DNA from: JAAZGD01 sp964489555
Lineage (GTDB): Bacteria; Bacillota; Clostridia; Peptostreptococcales; Anaerovoracaceae
Length of the DNA stretch: 64,000 bases
Assembly (NCBI GenBank): GCA_964489555.1
Contig: CAZAZF010000001.1
Span: forward strand, 1 to 64,000
Direction: 5' to 3'
Position numbers and translations under genes: made by a program. This document shows positions 8,598 through 16,802 of the stretch, one piece after another; the stretch's first letter is position 1, and the number at the start of each line of letters is the position of its first letter. Below the pieces are notes generated by a model. It did no database searches. It was not told the DNA's origin and saw only the letters and a program-made list of their open reading frames with translations.

Positions 8598-9832
8598 AAT
8601 CAGCCATTTTAAGTGTAGGCACTGAGTTGTTATTCGGACAAATCCAAAATACAAATTCGGTGTACCTATCCCGTCAGCTAAATCTTTTGGGAATTGATGT
8701 TTTATACCATCATGGAGTGGGAGATAATCCGAATCGTTTAAAGAAGCTATTGCAGAGTGTTTTAAATGAAGTGGATCTGGTAATTACTACCGGGGGTCTA
8801 GGGCCCACCCAAGATGACTTGACCAAAGAAGTCATCGCAGAGGTTATGGGCTCCACCTTGGTTTTACATCAGCCTTCACTCTATGGCATTCAAGAAGCTT
8901 TTCGAAAAATGAACAGGACTATGACGGAAAACAATAAAAAGCAAGCTTATCTGCCTTCAGAGGCTACGATATTTCTTAATCTTCAAGGAACCGCTCCAGG
9001 GTTTGCATTAGAAAGAGAGGGAAAGAGGGTTCTCTGTTTACCCGGGCCGCCCCGAGAAATGGAAGCTATGTTCGAACAACAGGCAAAACCTTATCTACAA
9101 TCTTTGTCTCAGGACATCATTTATCATCGCATGATTCGAACCTTTGGAATGGGGGAATCTCAAGTAGAAACCCGGCTTTTGTCCGTGATTAATCATCAAG
9201 TAGATCCCACAATCGCCACTTATGCGAAAGAGGGAGAAACCGCCATCCGTGTGGCATCCAAAAGAAAAACCCTTGAGGAAGCCCGTTCCGCAGTAGAAGA
9301 AACCATTGAAAAAATTAAAATGCAAATTGGCCCTTATATCTATAGCACGGAGGACCAGGAGTTGCTTCAGGTGGTAGGCGATATGCTGATGACCGGAAAA
9401 ATTTCTCTTTCCTGTGCAGAATCCTGCACAGGAGGCCTGTTCGCAGGGCAGATTACCAGCATCCCGGGGATTTCTCAGATTTTTGACCGGGGAATCGTCG
9501 CATACAGCAACCAGTCTAAAATCGAAGAACTGAAAGTCTCTGTTCCTACATTGGAAAAACATGGTGCGGTCAGCCAACAAACCGCAAATGAGATGGCCTA
9601 TGGCTTGTTTGATAAGACAGGGTCTCAACTTTGCATATCCGTTACTGGCATTGCGGGCCCGGAAGGGGGCACTCCGGAAAAACCGGTGGGTTTGGTTTAT
9701 ATCGCCATATTATTTAAAGGCGTCCTTTATGAAAAATCCATTCAAAGTAGAAATGTAAGTCGGAATTATATTCGAAATTACACAGTGCTTAGTATGCTCA
9801 ATGAAATCCGACAAATTCTTTTGAATGATTGA
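8594..9832 (+). CDS. cinA: CinA family protein (NMN deamidase/ADP-ribose pyrophosphatase type)
   Basis: 412 residues with two domains. The N-terminal MoCF/COG1058 nucleotide-binding domain (1 to about 170) carries GTELLFG and TTGGLGPTQDD. The C-terminal CinA/PncC domain (about 255-410) carries SCAESCTGG and GIAGPEGGTPEKPVG. Known homologues deamidate NMN in pyridine-nucleotide recycling and are co-expressed with recA in transformable Firmicutes. It starts inside the pgsA stop region. recA follows after a 142-base spacer with its own SOS promoter. Confidence 0.92.
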   Translation: MKSAILSVGTELLFGQIQNTNSVYLSRQLNLLGIDVLYHHGVGDNPNRLKKLLQSVLNEVDLVITTGGLGPTQDDLTKEVIAEVMGSTLVLHQPSLYGIQEAFRKMNRTMTENNKKQAYLPSEATIFLNLQGTAPGFALEREGKRVLCLPGPPREMEAMFEQQAKPYLQSLSQDIIYHRMIRTFGMGESQVETRLLSVINHQVDPTIATYAKEGETAIRVASKRKTLEEARSAVEETIEKIKMQIGPYIYSTEDQELLQVVGDMLMTGKISLSCAESCTGGLFAGQITSIPGISQIFDRGIVAYSNQSKIEELKVSVPTLEKHGAVSQQTANEMAYGLFDKTGSQLCISVTGIAGPEGGTPEKPVGLVYIAILFKGVLYEKSIQSRNVSRNYIRNYTVLSMLNEIRQILLND

Positions 9833-9895
9833 CATGTTCCCATTCAATGGCTAAACTGACATATATTACCATAAAAATACCATTGTGATTTTTAC

Positions 9896-9924
9896 TTGAC
9901 CTTTTCTTAGAAGAAAGGTATGAT
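9896..9924 (+). promoter_or_regulatory. recA promoter
   Basis: TTGACC (9896-9901), a 17-base spacer, TATGAT (9919-9924). The LexA operator lies immediately downstream, around the expected transcription start. Confidence 0.8.
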
Positions 9925-9929
9925 TAGAG

Positions 9930-9943
9930 CGAACAAATGTTCT
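9930..9943 (+). promoter_or_regulatory. LexA (SOS) box of recA
   Basis: CGAACAAATGTTCT contains the perfect Bacillus-type core GAAC-N4-GTTC (9931-9942). It is 6 bases after the -10 box, so bound LexA would block recA initiation until DNA damage. Confidence 0.88.
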
Positions 9944-9974
9944 TGTTGGGCATATGGAAAGGGAGGATACCATC

Positions 9975-11075
9975 GTGGCAATCAATCAAGAAGATAAAGG
10001 AAAGGCTTTGGCGGCCGCCCTACAACAAATCCAAAAGCAGTATGGCCAAGGGGCGGTGATGCTTTTAGGAGATGAAGGGGCAAAATTGAATATTGAGGCC
10101 ATCTCCACAGGTTCTATTAGCCTGGATTTGGCTACTGGAATCGGAGGGATTCCCAGAGGCAGGATTATTGAAATTTTTGGTCCGGAATCTTCAGGAAAAA
10201 CCACGCTAACTCTTCACATGATTGCAGAAGCACAAAAAGCAGGAGGCAAGGCCGCTTTTATTGATGCGGAACATGCTTTGGATCCGGAATACGCCCGAAA
10301 TCTAGGTGTAGATATCGATCAATTGGTGGTTTCGCAACCTGATACAGGAGAACAAGCTTTAGAAATATGTGAAATGCTGGTAAGAAGTGAAGCCCTTGAT
10401 ATCGTGGTCATCGACTCAGTGGCGGCCTTGGTGCCCAGAGCAGAGATTCAAGGAGAGATGGGCGACAGCCACGTGGGATTGCAAGCAAGGCTCATGAGCC
10501 AGGCTTTGAGAAAATTAGCCGGTGCCATTCATAAATCCAACACATCGGTTGCCTTTATCAATCAACTTCGTGAAAAGGTAGGCGTTATGTTCGGCAACCC
10601 GGAAGTTACCTCAGGTGGACGAGCGCTGAAATTTTATTCAACCATGCGATTGGATGTGCGAAGAATCGAAAGCATCAAGCAAGGAGAAGCTGTAGTCGGT
10701 AACCGAACTCGCGTGAAGATTGTAAAGAATAAAGTGGCCCCACCTTTTAAACTGGCGGAATTTGACATTATGTATGGAGTCGGAATATCCAAGGAGGGAG
10801 ATTTGCTGGATTGTGCTGTTGATCAGAAAATCGTTGAAAAATCAGGGTCATGGTATAGTTTTCAAGGCGAAAAGATTGGCCAGGGAAGAGAAAATGTGAA
10901 AACATTTTTGACAGAAAACCCGGAAATCATGAAACGAATTCAAGATCTTTTATTGGGTGTTGTCGCCCCTAAGCAAGAAGAAATCCCGGCTAAGTCCTCA
11001 CGAAAAAAGAAGGACGATGTAGAAGATTTGATTCATGAACTAATGGTAGATGAAGACGGAGTTATTCGGGAATAA
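9975..11075 (+). CDS. recA: Recombinase RecA
   Basis: Strand-exchange ATPase of homologous recombination and co-protease for LexA self-cleavage. 366 residues from the GTG at 9975, which has GGGAGG 8 bases upstream. An in-frame ATG at 9954 lacks a ribosome site and is rejected. Walker A GPESSGKT is near residue 68. Other RecA signatures (DAEHALDPEYA, VIDSVAALVP, INQLREKVGVMFG) are intact, and the acidic C-terminal tail is normal. It is transcribed from a LexA-controlled promoter. The gene usually next in Firmicutes, rny, is replaced here by rplU-rpmA-obgE. Confidence 0.98.
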   Translation: MAINQEDKGKALAAALQQIQKQYGQGAVMLLGDEGAKLNIEAISTGSISLDLATGIGGIPRGRIIEIFGPESSGKTTLTLHMIAEAQKAGGKAAFIDAEHALDPEYARNLGVDIDQLVVSQPDTGEQALEICEMLVRSEALDIVVIDSVAALVPRAEIQGEMGDSHVGLQARLMSQALRKLAGAIHKSNTSVAFINQLREKVGVMFGNPEVTSGGRALKFYSTMRLDVRRIESIKQGEAVVGNRTRVKIVKNKVAPPFKLAEFDIMYGVGISKEGDLLDCAVDQKIVEKSGSWYSFQGEKIGQGRENVKTFLTENPEIMKRIQDLLLGVVAPKQEEIPAKSSRKKKDDVEDLIHELMVDEDGVIRE

Positions 11076-11080
11076 TCCGG

Positions 11081-11109
11081 TTGACACCTTGAAATCCCTG
11101 TGATATCAT
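11081..11109 (+). promoter_or_regulatory. rplU-rpmA promoter
   Basis: TTGACA (11081-11086), a 17-base spacer, TATCAT (11104-11109). It begins 5 bases after the recA stop and precedes the L21 leader. Confidence 0.85.
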
Positions 11110-11116
11110 ATTTAAT

Positions 11117-11184
11117 TGTTAGCCGCACAGAATGGGTATTTGGAATGCTATAAGCAACCCACGATGGCGAGACTGGATTGAGGA
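11117..11184 (+). ncRNA. Ribosomal protein L21-type leader
   Basis: This region before rplU contains the AGCCGCACAGAATGGGT block and a hairpin TGGGT (11133-11137)/ACCCA (11157-11161), followed by GATGGCGAG. It resembles the Firmicutes L21 leader as I remember it. That leader is thought to let L21 regulate its own operon. A covariance-model check was not possible. Confidence 0.6.
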
Positions 11185-11194
11185 GGAATAAAAT

Positions 11195-11704
11195 ATGTAT
11201 GCAGTGATTGAAACCGGTGGTAAACAGTACCGGGTGCAACAAGGGGATGTGATTTTGATTGAAAAACTCAAAGCAGAAGCAGGAGCTCAGATTGAGTTTG
11301 ACAAAGTCTTGGTTCTGGGAGAAGGCGACCAGATTTCCCTGGGCAAACCTTATTTGGATTCGGTGGTTACCGGAAAAGTAGTAGAGAACGGAAAAGGCGA
11401 AAAGGTAATCGTTTACAAGTACAAAGCAAAAAAAGACTATCGTAAAAAGCAGGGACATCGTCAACCTTTCACAAAGGTAGAAATCGTATCATTAGGAGGA
11501 AAATCTTCCGGAAAGAAAGCGGTCGCGGAAAAGGCGGTTGAAAAGCTGGCGGAGGATGGTCCTGAAGCCAATAAGAGTGCTCCCAATTTCAAGGGAATGA
11601 AGAAGGCCGAGATTATAGAATTTGCAAAAAAAAGCAACATAGAAGTTGATGAAAAAGCAACTATAGCCGTATTGATTGAAACCATTACAGAAGCAATGAA
11701 ATAA
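11195..11704 (+). CDS. rplU: 50S ribosomal protein L21 with C-terminal extension
   Basis: The L21 domain fills residues 1 to about 103 (MYAVIETGGKQYRVQQGD... to the KKQGHRQPFTKVEI block), the usual full length. About 66 extra residues follow. First comes an Ala/Lys/Glu linker, then about 35 residues (MKKAEIIEFAKKSNIEVDE, then KATIAVLIETITEAMK) that look like a SAP/HeH helix-extended-helix nucleic-acid-binding motif. Total 169 residues. TGAGGAGGAATAAAAT precedes the ATG. rpmA follows 34 bases later. The prp gene that normally separates the two in Firmicutes is absent. Confidence 0.95.
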   Translation: MYAVIETGGKQYRVQQGDVILIEKLKAEAGAQIEFDKVLVLGEGDQISLGKPYLDSVVTGKVVENGKGEKVIVYKYKAKKDYRKKQGHRQPFTKVEIVSLGGKSSGKKAVAEKAVEKLAEDGPEANKSAPNFKGMKKAEIIEFAKKSNIEVDEKATIAVLIETITEAMK

Positions 11705-11738
11705 GCCACCGAGAATATAAAGAAGGAGGTGTTCATCC

Positions 11739-11999
11739 ATGGCAAGTAAAAAAGGAGTAGGTAGCTCCAAGAATGGTCGTGATAGCCAAGCCAAACGACT
11801 GGGCGTGAAGACAGGAGACGGTCAATTTGTCACTGCCGGAAGCATATTGGTACGACAGAGAGGAACGAAGTTTCATCCTGGTAACAATGTTGGAATCGGC
11901 GGAGATGATACCTTATTTGCAAAAATCGACGGATCCGTAAAATTCGAGCGATACGATAAAACGAGAAAGCAAGTAAGTGTATACGCAGACGAAGCGTAA
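11739..11999 (+). CDS. rpmA: 50S ribosomal protein L27
   Basis: 86 residues, complete. It begins MASKKGVGSSKNGRDS, directly at the mature N-terminus, which reaches the peptidyl-transferase centre. The roughly 9-residue leader (ending FFA) that most Firmicutes carry and the Prp protease removes is missing. AAGGAGGTG precedes the ATG. It is co-transcribed with rplU and followed at once by a strong terminator. Confidence 0.97.
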   Translation: MASKKGVGSSKNGRDSQAKRLGVKTGDGQFVTAGSILVRQRGTKFHPGNNVGIGGDDTLFAKIDGSVKFERYDKTRKQVSVYADEA

Positions 12000-12014
12000 A
12001 TTTGTTGCTACCGT

Positions 12015-12042
12015 AAGCCCCTATTCGCTAGGGGCTTTTTTT
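12015..12042 (+). terminator. Terminator after rpmA
   Basis: AAGCCCCTA/TAGGGGCTT stem with loop TTCGC, followed by a T tract. It ends 23 bases before the obgE start with no clear promoter between. obgE is therefore probably expressed by read-through of this hairpin. Confidence 0.92.
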
Positions 12043-12064
12043 ATCAGAAGATAAGAGGTTATTT

Positions 12065-13366
12065 ATGTTTGTAGATCGAGCGAAAATCACAATACGTTCC
12101 GGAAAAGGTGGAAATGGCGCCGTTTCATTCCGCAGAGAGCCTTTTGTTCCCCAAGGAGGCCCGGATGGAGGAGATGGCGGAAAAGGCGGTGATGTTGTTT
12201 TTGTTGCCGACAACAATCTGCGAACGTTGATGGATTTCAAGTATAAAAAGAAATATGAGGCAGAAGACGGACAAGACGGTATGAAGCGAAAATGCTTTGG
12301 AAAAGACGGGAAAGACTTGATTATTAAAGTTCCTCCCGGGACCGTCATCATTGATTCCGAATCGGAACGAATCATGAAAGATTTAGTAGAGCCAGGAGAC
12401 CGGCTCATCGTAGCCAAAGGTGGCAAGGGAGGAAAGGGGAATGACCGGTTTAAATCGGCCACAAGACAGGCTCCCAATTTTGCCGAAGCAGGGGGAGTGG
12501 CCAAAGAAAGAACAGTGATTCTGGAGTTAAAACTCATTGCAGATGTTGGGTTGGTGGGATTCCCTAATGTGGGAAAATCAACCTTGTTGAGTGTATCCAC
12601 CAAAGCACAACCCAAAATTGCCAATTATCATTTTACTACCATCGCTCCCAATCTTGGGGTAGTACAACTTTATAACCAGACCTTTGTTATGGCAGATATA
12701 GCAGGTATCATAGAAGGGGCTCACCAAGGAGCAGGGCTTGGCCACGAATTTCTTAAACACATTGAACGTACCAAGGTACTGGTTCATGTGGTGGATGTTT
12801 CCGGCAGCGAGAACAGAGACCCCATCGAGGATTTTGAAAAAATTAACAGGGAATTGACGCTATATAGCAAAGGCTTAGGCGAGAAACCACAATTAGTAGC
12901 GGCAAATAAAATGGATCTTCTATCGGAAGAAGATCCCAAATTCCTTGAGTTTAAAAACTACATTCAATCCAAAGGATATGAATGTTATCCCATTTCTGCT
13001 CCTCTGGGAGAAGGGGTAAAAGCTCTGTTGGATGGAGTGTTACAGCTACTAAAAGAAACCGAGTCTCAAATAGAAGCCCCCCCCAATGTGGTGGAATTTG
13101 ATGTGGACATTGAGGATCAAGATCCTCATTACCGAGAAATTTTCGCCAAGAAAGAAGGCGAAACCTATGTCCTTTCGGGGAAACAACTACAAAAAATATT
13201 CAATTCAACCAACTTCAACGATATGGGATCTCTTCGCTATCTCTACAAATATATCCTGAAAAACGGTGGCATTGAAAAGTTGAGAGAATTGGGCATGGGA
13301 GAAGGTGACACCATACGAATCGAAAATTTTGAATTTGAATTTGTGGAAGAAAGCGACTACTTATAG
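12065..13366 (+). CDS. obgE: GTPase Obg/CgtA
   Basis: Essential GTPase of 50S subunit assembly and stress signalling. 433 residues. The glycine-rich Obg fold covers about 1-157. The G domain follows, with Walker A GFPNVGKST near 164-172, DIAG, NKMD and SAP motifs. A C-terminal OCT domain covers about 345-430. All parts are intact. It overlaps the convergent repressor gene by 6 bases at the stop codons, so the two transcripts must run into each other. Confidence 0.97.
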   Translation: MFVDRAKITIRSGKGGNGAVSFRREPFVPQGGPDGGDGGKGGDVVFVADNNLRTLMDFKYKKKYEAEDGQDGMKRKCFGKDGKDLIIKVPPGTVIIDSESERIMKDLVEPGDRLIVAKGGKGGKGNDRFKSATRQAPNFAEAGGVAKERTVILELKLIADVGLVGFPNVGKSTLLSVSTKAQPKIANYHFTTIAPNLGVVQLYNQTFVMADIAGIIEGAHQGAGLGHEFLKHIERTKVLVHVVDVSGSENRDPIEDFEKINRELTLYSKGLGEKPQLVAANKMDLLSEEDPKFLEFKNYIQSKGYECYPISAPLGEGVKALLDGVLQLLKETESQIEAPPNVVEFDVDIEDQDPHYREIFAKKEGETYVLSGKQLQKIFNSTNFNDMGSLRYLYKYILKNGGIEKLRELGMGEGDTIRIENFEFEFVEESDYL

Positions 13367-14113
13367 ATCTACTTGATAGGATACCACTCGCCCCACATAA
13401 TCAATTTCATCAAAGCTTTTAATCCGAACAATTTCCCCGTGGATGTTATCCGGTAACAAAAGAATTTCATCACCTGTGAAGTGGATTCGCCGCACCATGG
13501 TTTTGATGCCCTTTCGAAAAACGACGATGTCTTTCGATTTTAGAATAGATGGAGAGGTGGGTGACAAAGTCAATCGGCAACCTTTAGGAAGATACGGGTA
13601 CATATCATCCGATTCTAATCGATAGCCAATTTGCTCTTTTCCTACAGGTTGAAGCCCCTTTGCTTCCAATTCCAAGTCTTTGGCGAATTGTTCTGTTAGC
13701 TGAAAAACACCATCCGTCACATACTTTGAAGTAAGGGTAACCGTTGACAATACATCCAGTTTGCTCAGGAACTCTCCCGCAGACCGAGTCAGCTCATCAT
13801 CACCCCTTACCTTACAGAGGCTTTCCAGCATGATTTTGTTGAGATGGGAAGATGCCAACATATATTCCTTGATTACCTGAGGCGCTTTTTCCAAATATCC
13901 TTGGAAAACAAGTCGGGATTCTTCGGAGCAATTCAACGCCTTGGCTAAGGTAGCAGTTACATCTGCGCTAGGGGGAGGCAGTTTCCCATTTTTTAATTGG
14001 GAAATATAAGAAGGAGTAATGGAACCTCCCAAGTCATTGTAACGCTTCGCAATTTGCCGAAGTGACAAACCACTTTCCAAAATTGCTTTGTTTAATAATT
14101 CATGATAAACCAC
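13361..14113 (-). CDS. XRE repressor with inactive-looking S24/LexA-type domain
   Basis: 250 residues. A helix-turn-helix of the XRE type is at about 8-60 (LRQIAKRY, PSYISQLKNG). A helical linker follows, then a C-terminal domain with the LexA/CI S24 layout from about 160. In the motif that normally reads GDSM, this protein has SDDM (168-171), with D170 at the nucleophile position. In the TVKR segment it has MVRR, with R208 at the general-base lysine position. Self-cleavage is therefore unlikely. The GTG at 14113 is chosen because AGGAGG lies 7 bases upstream; an upstream GTG at 14131 lacks a site. It is divergent from the radical SAM pair, whose promoter it may control. Confidence 0.8.
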   Translation of the reverse strand: MVYHELLNKAILESGLSLRQIAKRYNDLGGSITPSYISQLKNGKLPPPSADVTATLAKALNCSEESRLVFQGYLEKAPQVIKEYMLASSHLNKIMLESLCKVRGDDELTRSAGEFLSKLDVLSTVTLTSKYVTDGVFQLTEQFAKDLELEAKGLQPVGKEQIGYRLESDDMYPYLPKGCRLTLSPTSPSILKSKDIVVFRKGIKTMVRRIHFTGDEILLLPDNIHGEIVRIKSFDEIDYVGRVVSYQVDL

Positions 14114-14177
14114 CTTGCGCCTCCTTTGCACTGCAAACCCAAGATATGGTGGAAAAAAACCGTTCAGTATTTACTTA

Positions 14178-14206
14178 ACTATACAATTCATATTGCATTT
14201 TGTCAA
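14178..14206 (-). promoter_or_regulatory. Promoter of the XRE repressor gene
   Basis: Minus strand: TTGACA (14206-14201), a 17-base spacer, TATAGT (14183-14178). It lies in the 106-base divergent spacer. No convincing plus-strand promoter for the radical SAM pair was found in the same spacer. Confidence 0.75.
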
Positions 14207-14219
14207 GAAGGGGACCGCA

Positions 14220-16076
14220 ATGAAACCAAGAACCATTTCAAATATCCAATTAGAATCACTTTTATTGAGAGTCAATAAGCCAGCAAGATACATCGGGAGA
14301 GAACTGCATTCTGTACAAAAGGAGGAAATTGATTGTCGTTTTGGCTTTGCGTTTCCAGACACCTACGATATCGGAATGTCTTTCATGGGGATGCAAATTT
14401 TGTATAATATTTTAAATACCGATCCAAATATTGCTTGCGAAAGAGTCTTTGCCCCGGCTATGGACATGGAAAAAATACTAAAAGAAGAAAAATTGCCTCT
14501 ATTTACCTTGGAAACGAAAACTCCTCTATGGGCCTTGGATATTTTAGGATTCACTCTCCAGTATGAATTGTCTTACAGTAATGTTCTAAATATGTTGGCA
14601 TTAGGAGACATCCCCTTTCTTGCAAAAGATCGAGACAATCAATATCCTCTGCTAATTGGAGGAGGGCCTTGTGCTTTTAATCCGGAGCCGTTAGCGGATT
14701 TTTTCGATGTCTTTTTAATTGGAGACGGGGAAGAAGTAACCTTGCAAATTTGCCATGAGTTCATCAAAAATAAGAAACAGGGCGGTACAAAGGAAACCCT
14801 TCTTCGCGCATTGGCTCTTTTACCAGGTGTTTATGTGCCTTCGTTTTATCAGCCGGAGTACAGGGAAGATGGAACCCTCGTCGGTTACCAGCCGTTAGAA
14901 GAAGCCGCCTTTTATCCTATAAAAAAGGCTGTTGTGCAAGACCTGGATACTTGCGCCTACCCCAAAAATCCGTTGGTTCCCCTAACCGAAGCCGTGCATG
15001 ATCGGGCAGTGGTAGAAACCTTTCGAGGTTGCACCAGAGGATGTCGGTTTTGTCAAGCCGGCATGGTTTATCGTCCCGTTCGGGAGCGCAATAAGGAAAC
15101 CATTTTAAATTTGGCGAAAGAATCACTGAAGTCTACCGGTCATGAAGAATTATCTTTATTGTCCCTTTCCACCAGCGATCATTCTTGCTTTGAACCTTTG
15201 GTAACCGATTTGATGCATTACTGTGAAGAACGGCGTATTTCCCTGTCTCTTCCATCTTTAAGACTGGACAATTTTAGTTTTCAAATCTTGGGCCAGATTC
15301 AAAAGGTTCGAAAATCAGGTCTCACTTTTGCTCCCGAAGCAGGTACACAACGCCTCCGAGATGTAATCAACAAAGGCATTACTGAAAAAGATATTATGGC
15401 TTCGATGGAAAAAGCCATTCGAATGGGTTGGAATAATTTAAAACTTTATTTTATGGTAGGGCTTCCTACGGAGACCATCGAAGATCTGGATGGAATTATT
15501 CAATTAACAAAAAATATCCTTTTCCTTAATCGGGAAATCCGGGGGCCAAAGGGAAGTCGTTTTCGCATTACCATCAGCATATCCAATTTTGTGCCAAAGC
15601 CCTTTACACCTTTTCAATGGGTTTCCCAAGATACCGAAGATATGTTGCGAAAAAAACATGATTATTTAAAAAATGGCTTGCGCATCAGACAAGTACAGTA
15701 TAGCTATCACGATACCGAAACCAGCATGCTCGAGGCTATTTTTGCACGAGGTGACCGACGGTTATCCGAGTTGCTGATGAAAGCTCACTCAAATGGAGCT
15801 AAAATGGATGGGTGGAGTGAACATTTTCATGCGGAATACTGGAAAAAAGCCTTGGAAGAATCGGAAATTAATGGTAGTTTTTACGCCCACAGAAAACGTG
15901 AATCAGAGGAAATATTTCCATGGGATGTGATTGATTGTGGTGTGACTAAAAAATACTTGTGGAATGAGTGGAAAAAAGCTTTGGACGAAAAAACTACTTT
16001 GGATTGCCGAATCCATTGTGAAGGATGCGGGCTTAAAGCCCTGGCAAAATGTAATCAGGAGGGTGGAAATGCCTAG
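14220..16076 (+). CDS. B12-binding-like radical SAM protein, TIGR03960 type
   Basis: 618 residues from the ATG at 14220 (AAGGGG upstream); the longer reading from 14115 has no ribosome site. The N-terminal region resembles a B12-binding-type Rossmann domain. The radical SAM motif CTRGCRFC is C271/C275/C278, and conserved TFAPEAGTQRLRDVINKG and MVGLPTE segments follow. The cysteine-containing C-terminal tail (CRIHCEGCG) may bind a second cluster. The reaction is unknown. The family is almost always next to a DUF2344 gene, as here (8-base overlap), and usually near rplU-rpmA. That suggests an RNA or ribosome-linked modification, which is inference. Confidence 0.85.
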   Translation: MKPRTISNIQLESLLLRVNKPARYIGRELHSVQKEEIDCRFGFAFPDTYDIGMSFMGMQILYNILNTDPNIACERVFAPAMDMEKILKEEKLPLFTLETKTPLWALDILGFTLQYELSYSNVLNMLALGDIPFLAKDRDNQYPLLIGGGPCAFNPEPLADFFDVFLIGDGEEVTLQICHEFIKNKKQGGTKETLLRALALLPGVYVPSFYQPEYREDGTLVGYQPLEEAAFYPIKKAVVQDLDTCAYPKNPLVPLTEAVHDRAVVETFRGCTRGCRFCQAGMVYRPVRERNKETILNLAKESLKSTGHEELSLLSLSTSDHSCFEPLVTDLMHYCEERRISLSLPSLRLDNFSFQILGQIQKVRKSGLTFAPEAGTQRLRDVINKGITEKDIMASMEKAIRMGWNNLKLYFMVGLPTETIEDLDGIIQLTKNILFLNREIRGPKGSRFRITISISNFVPKPFTPFQWVSQDTEDMLRKKHDYLKNGLRIRQVQYSYHDTETSMLEAIFARGDRRLSELLMKAHSNGAKMDGWSEHFHAEYWKKALEESEINGSFYAHRKRESEEIFPWDVIDCGVTKKYLWNEWKKALDEKTTLDCRIHCEGCGLKALAKCNQEGGNA

Positions 16077-16737
16077 ATATGTATTGGCCTTTGAAAAAAG
16101 AGGAATGATGAAATACCTGTCTCACTTGGATTTATTACGCCTATTCAAACGGGCATTTCGTAGCGCAGAGGTGGACTTGCTTTACACCGAAGGGTTTAAT
16201 CCTCATCCCAAAATTGCATTTGGCCAACCTTTAAGCTTGGGTTATGAAAGCTTAGAAGAATGGCTGGAAATTGAAACCGAAACGGAGCAAGATTCGGAAA
16301 TTTTCTTGCCTAGAATTCATCAATATTTGCCTGAAGGAATCAAAATCATTTCAGTTGAATTACAGGAACCCTGGAAAAAAACCATAGCCTCTTCCTGCGT
16401 CGAGGCCCATTATCAAATCACATTTCCCATTGGCCCTTGTGAATTGAACTGCAAAAAATTGGCAACATCCTTTTTAGCTCAAAAGGAAATTCTGGTGGAA
16501 AAAAGCTCAAAAAAACACAGGGAAGTTCAGATTGTTGATATCAAGCCCATGATTCGCTTTTTTGCATTAAAAACGGAAGAAGAGTTTCTACTCCTGGATA
16601 CGGTATTAGATGCGGGAAGCGTATCCAACCTTTCGCCGGAACTTCTGATTCAAGGATTTTTACGTTTTTCTCAATTACAAATCCCTCGTCATAATGTAAA
16701 GGTAATTCGAACAAAACTAGTCTTTCAAAATAATTGA
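16069..16737 (+). CDS. DUF2344 radical SAM-linked protein (TIGR03936 type)
   Basis: 222 residues. The family hallmarks are near the N-terminus: FEKRGMMKYLSHLDLLRLF, then YTEGFNPHPKIAFGQPL. It has no catalytic cysteine cluster, so it is presumably a partner or substrate-binding subunit of the preceding radical SAM protein. The ATG at 16069 has AGGAGGGTGG upstream and overlaps the previous stop by 8 bases. An earlier in-frame ATG at 15964 lies deep in the preceding gene and is rejected. Function unknown. rng, which often follows this pair, is not here. Confidence 0.85.
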   Translation: MPRYVLAFEKRGMMKYLSHLDLLRLFKRAFRSAEVDLLYTEGFNPHPKIAFGQPLSLGYESLEEWLEIETETEQDSEIFLPRIHQYLPEGIKIISVELQEPWKKTIASSCVEAHYQITFPIGPCELNCKKLATSFLAQKEILVEKSSKKHREVQIVDIKPMIRFFALKTEEEFLLLDTVLDAGSVSNLSPELLIQGFLRFSQLQIPRHNVKVIRTKLVFQNN

Positions 16738-16762
16738 CATATTTTACCATATGTGATAATCT
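16734..16762 (+). promoter_or_regulatory. comEA promoter
   Basis: TTGACA (16734-16739), a 17-base spacer, TAATCT (16757-16762). It begins over the stop codon of the preceding gene, so comEA can be transcribed separately. Confidence 0.75.
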
Positions 16763-16802
16763 GTTCCTGCAATCATCTTTTTTTTAAGAGGAGGCAGGTT
16801 TC

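Noticed and set aside
9954..9974. Upstream ATG giving recA seven extra residues
   Set aside because: No ribosome site precedes it, whereas GGGAGG is correctly spaced to the GTG at 9975.
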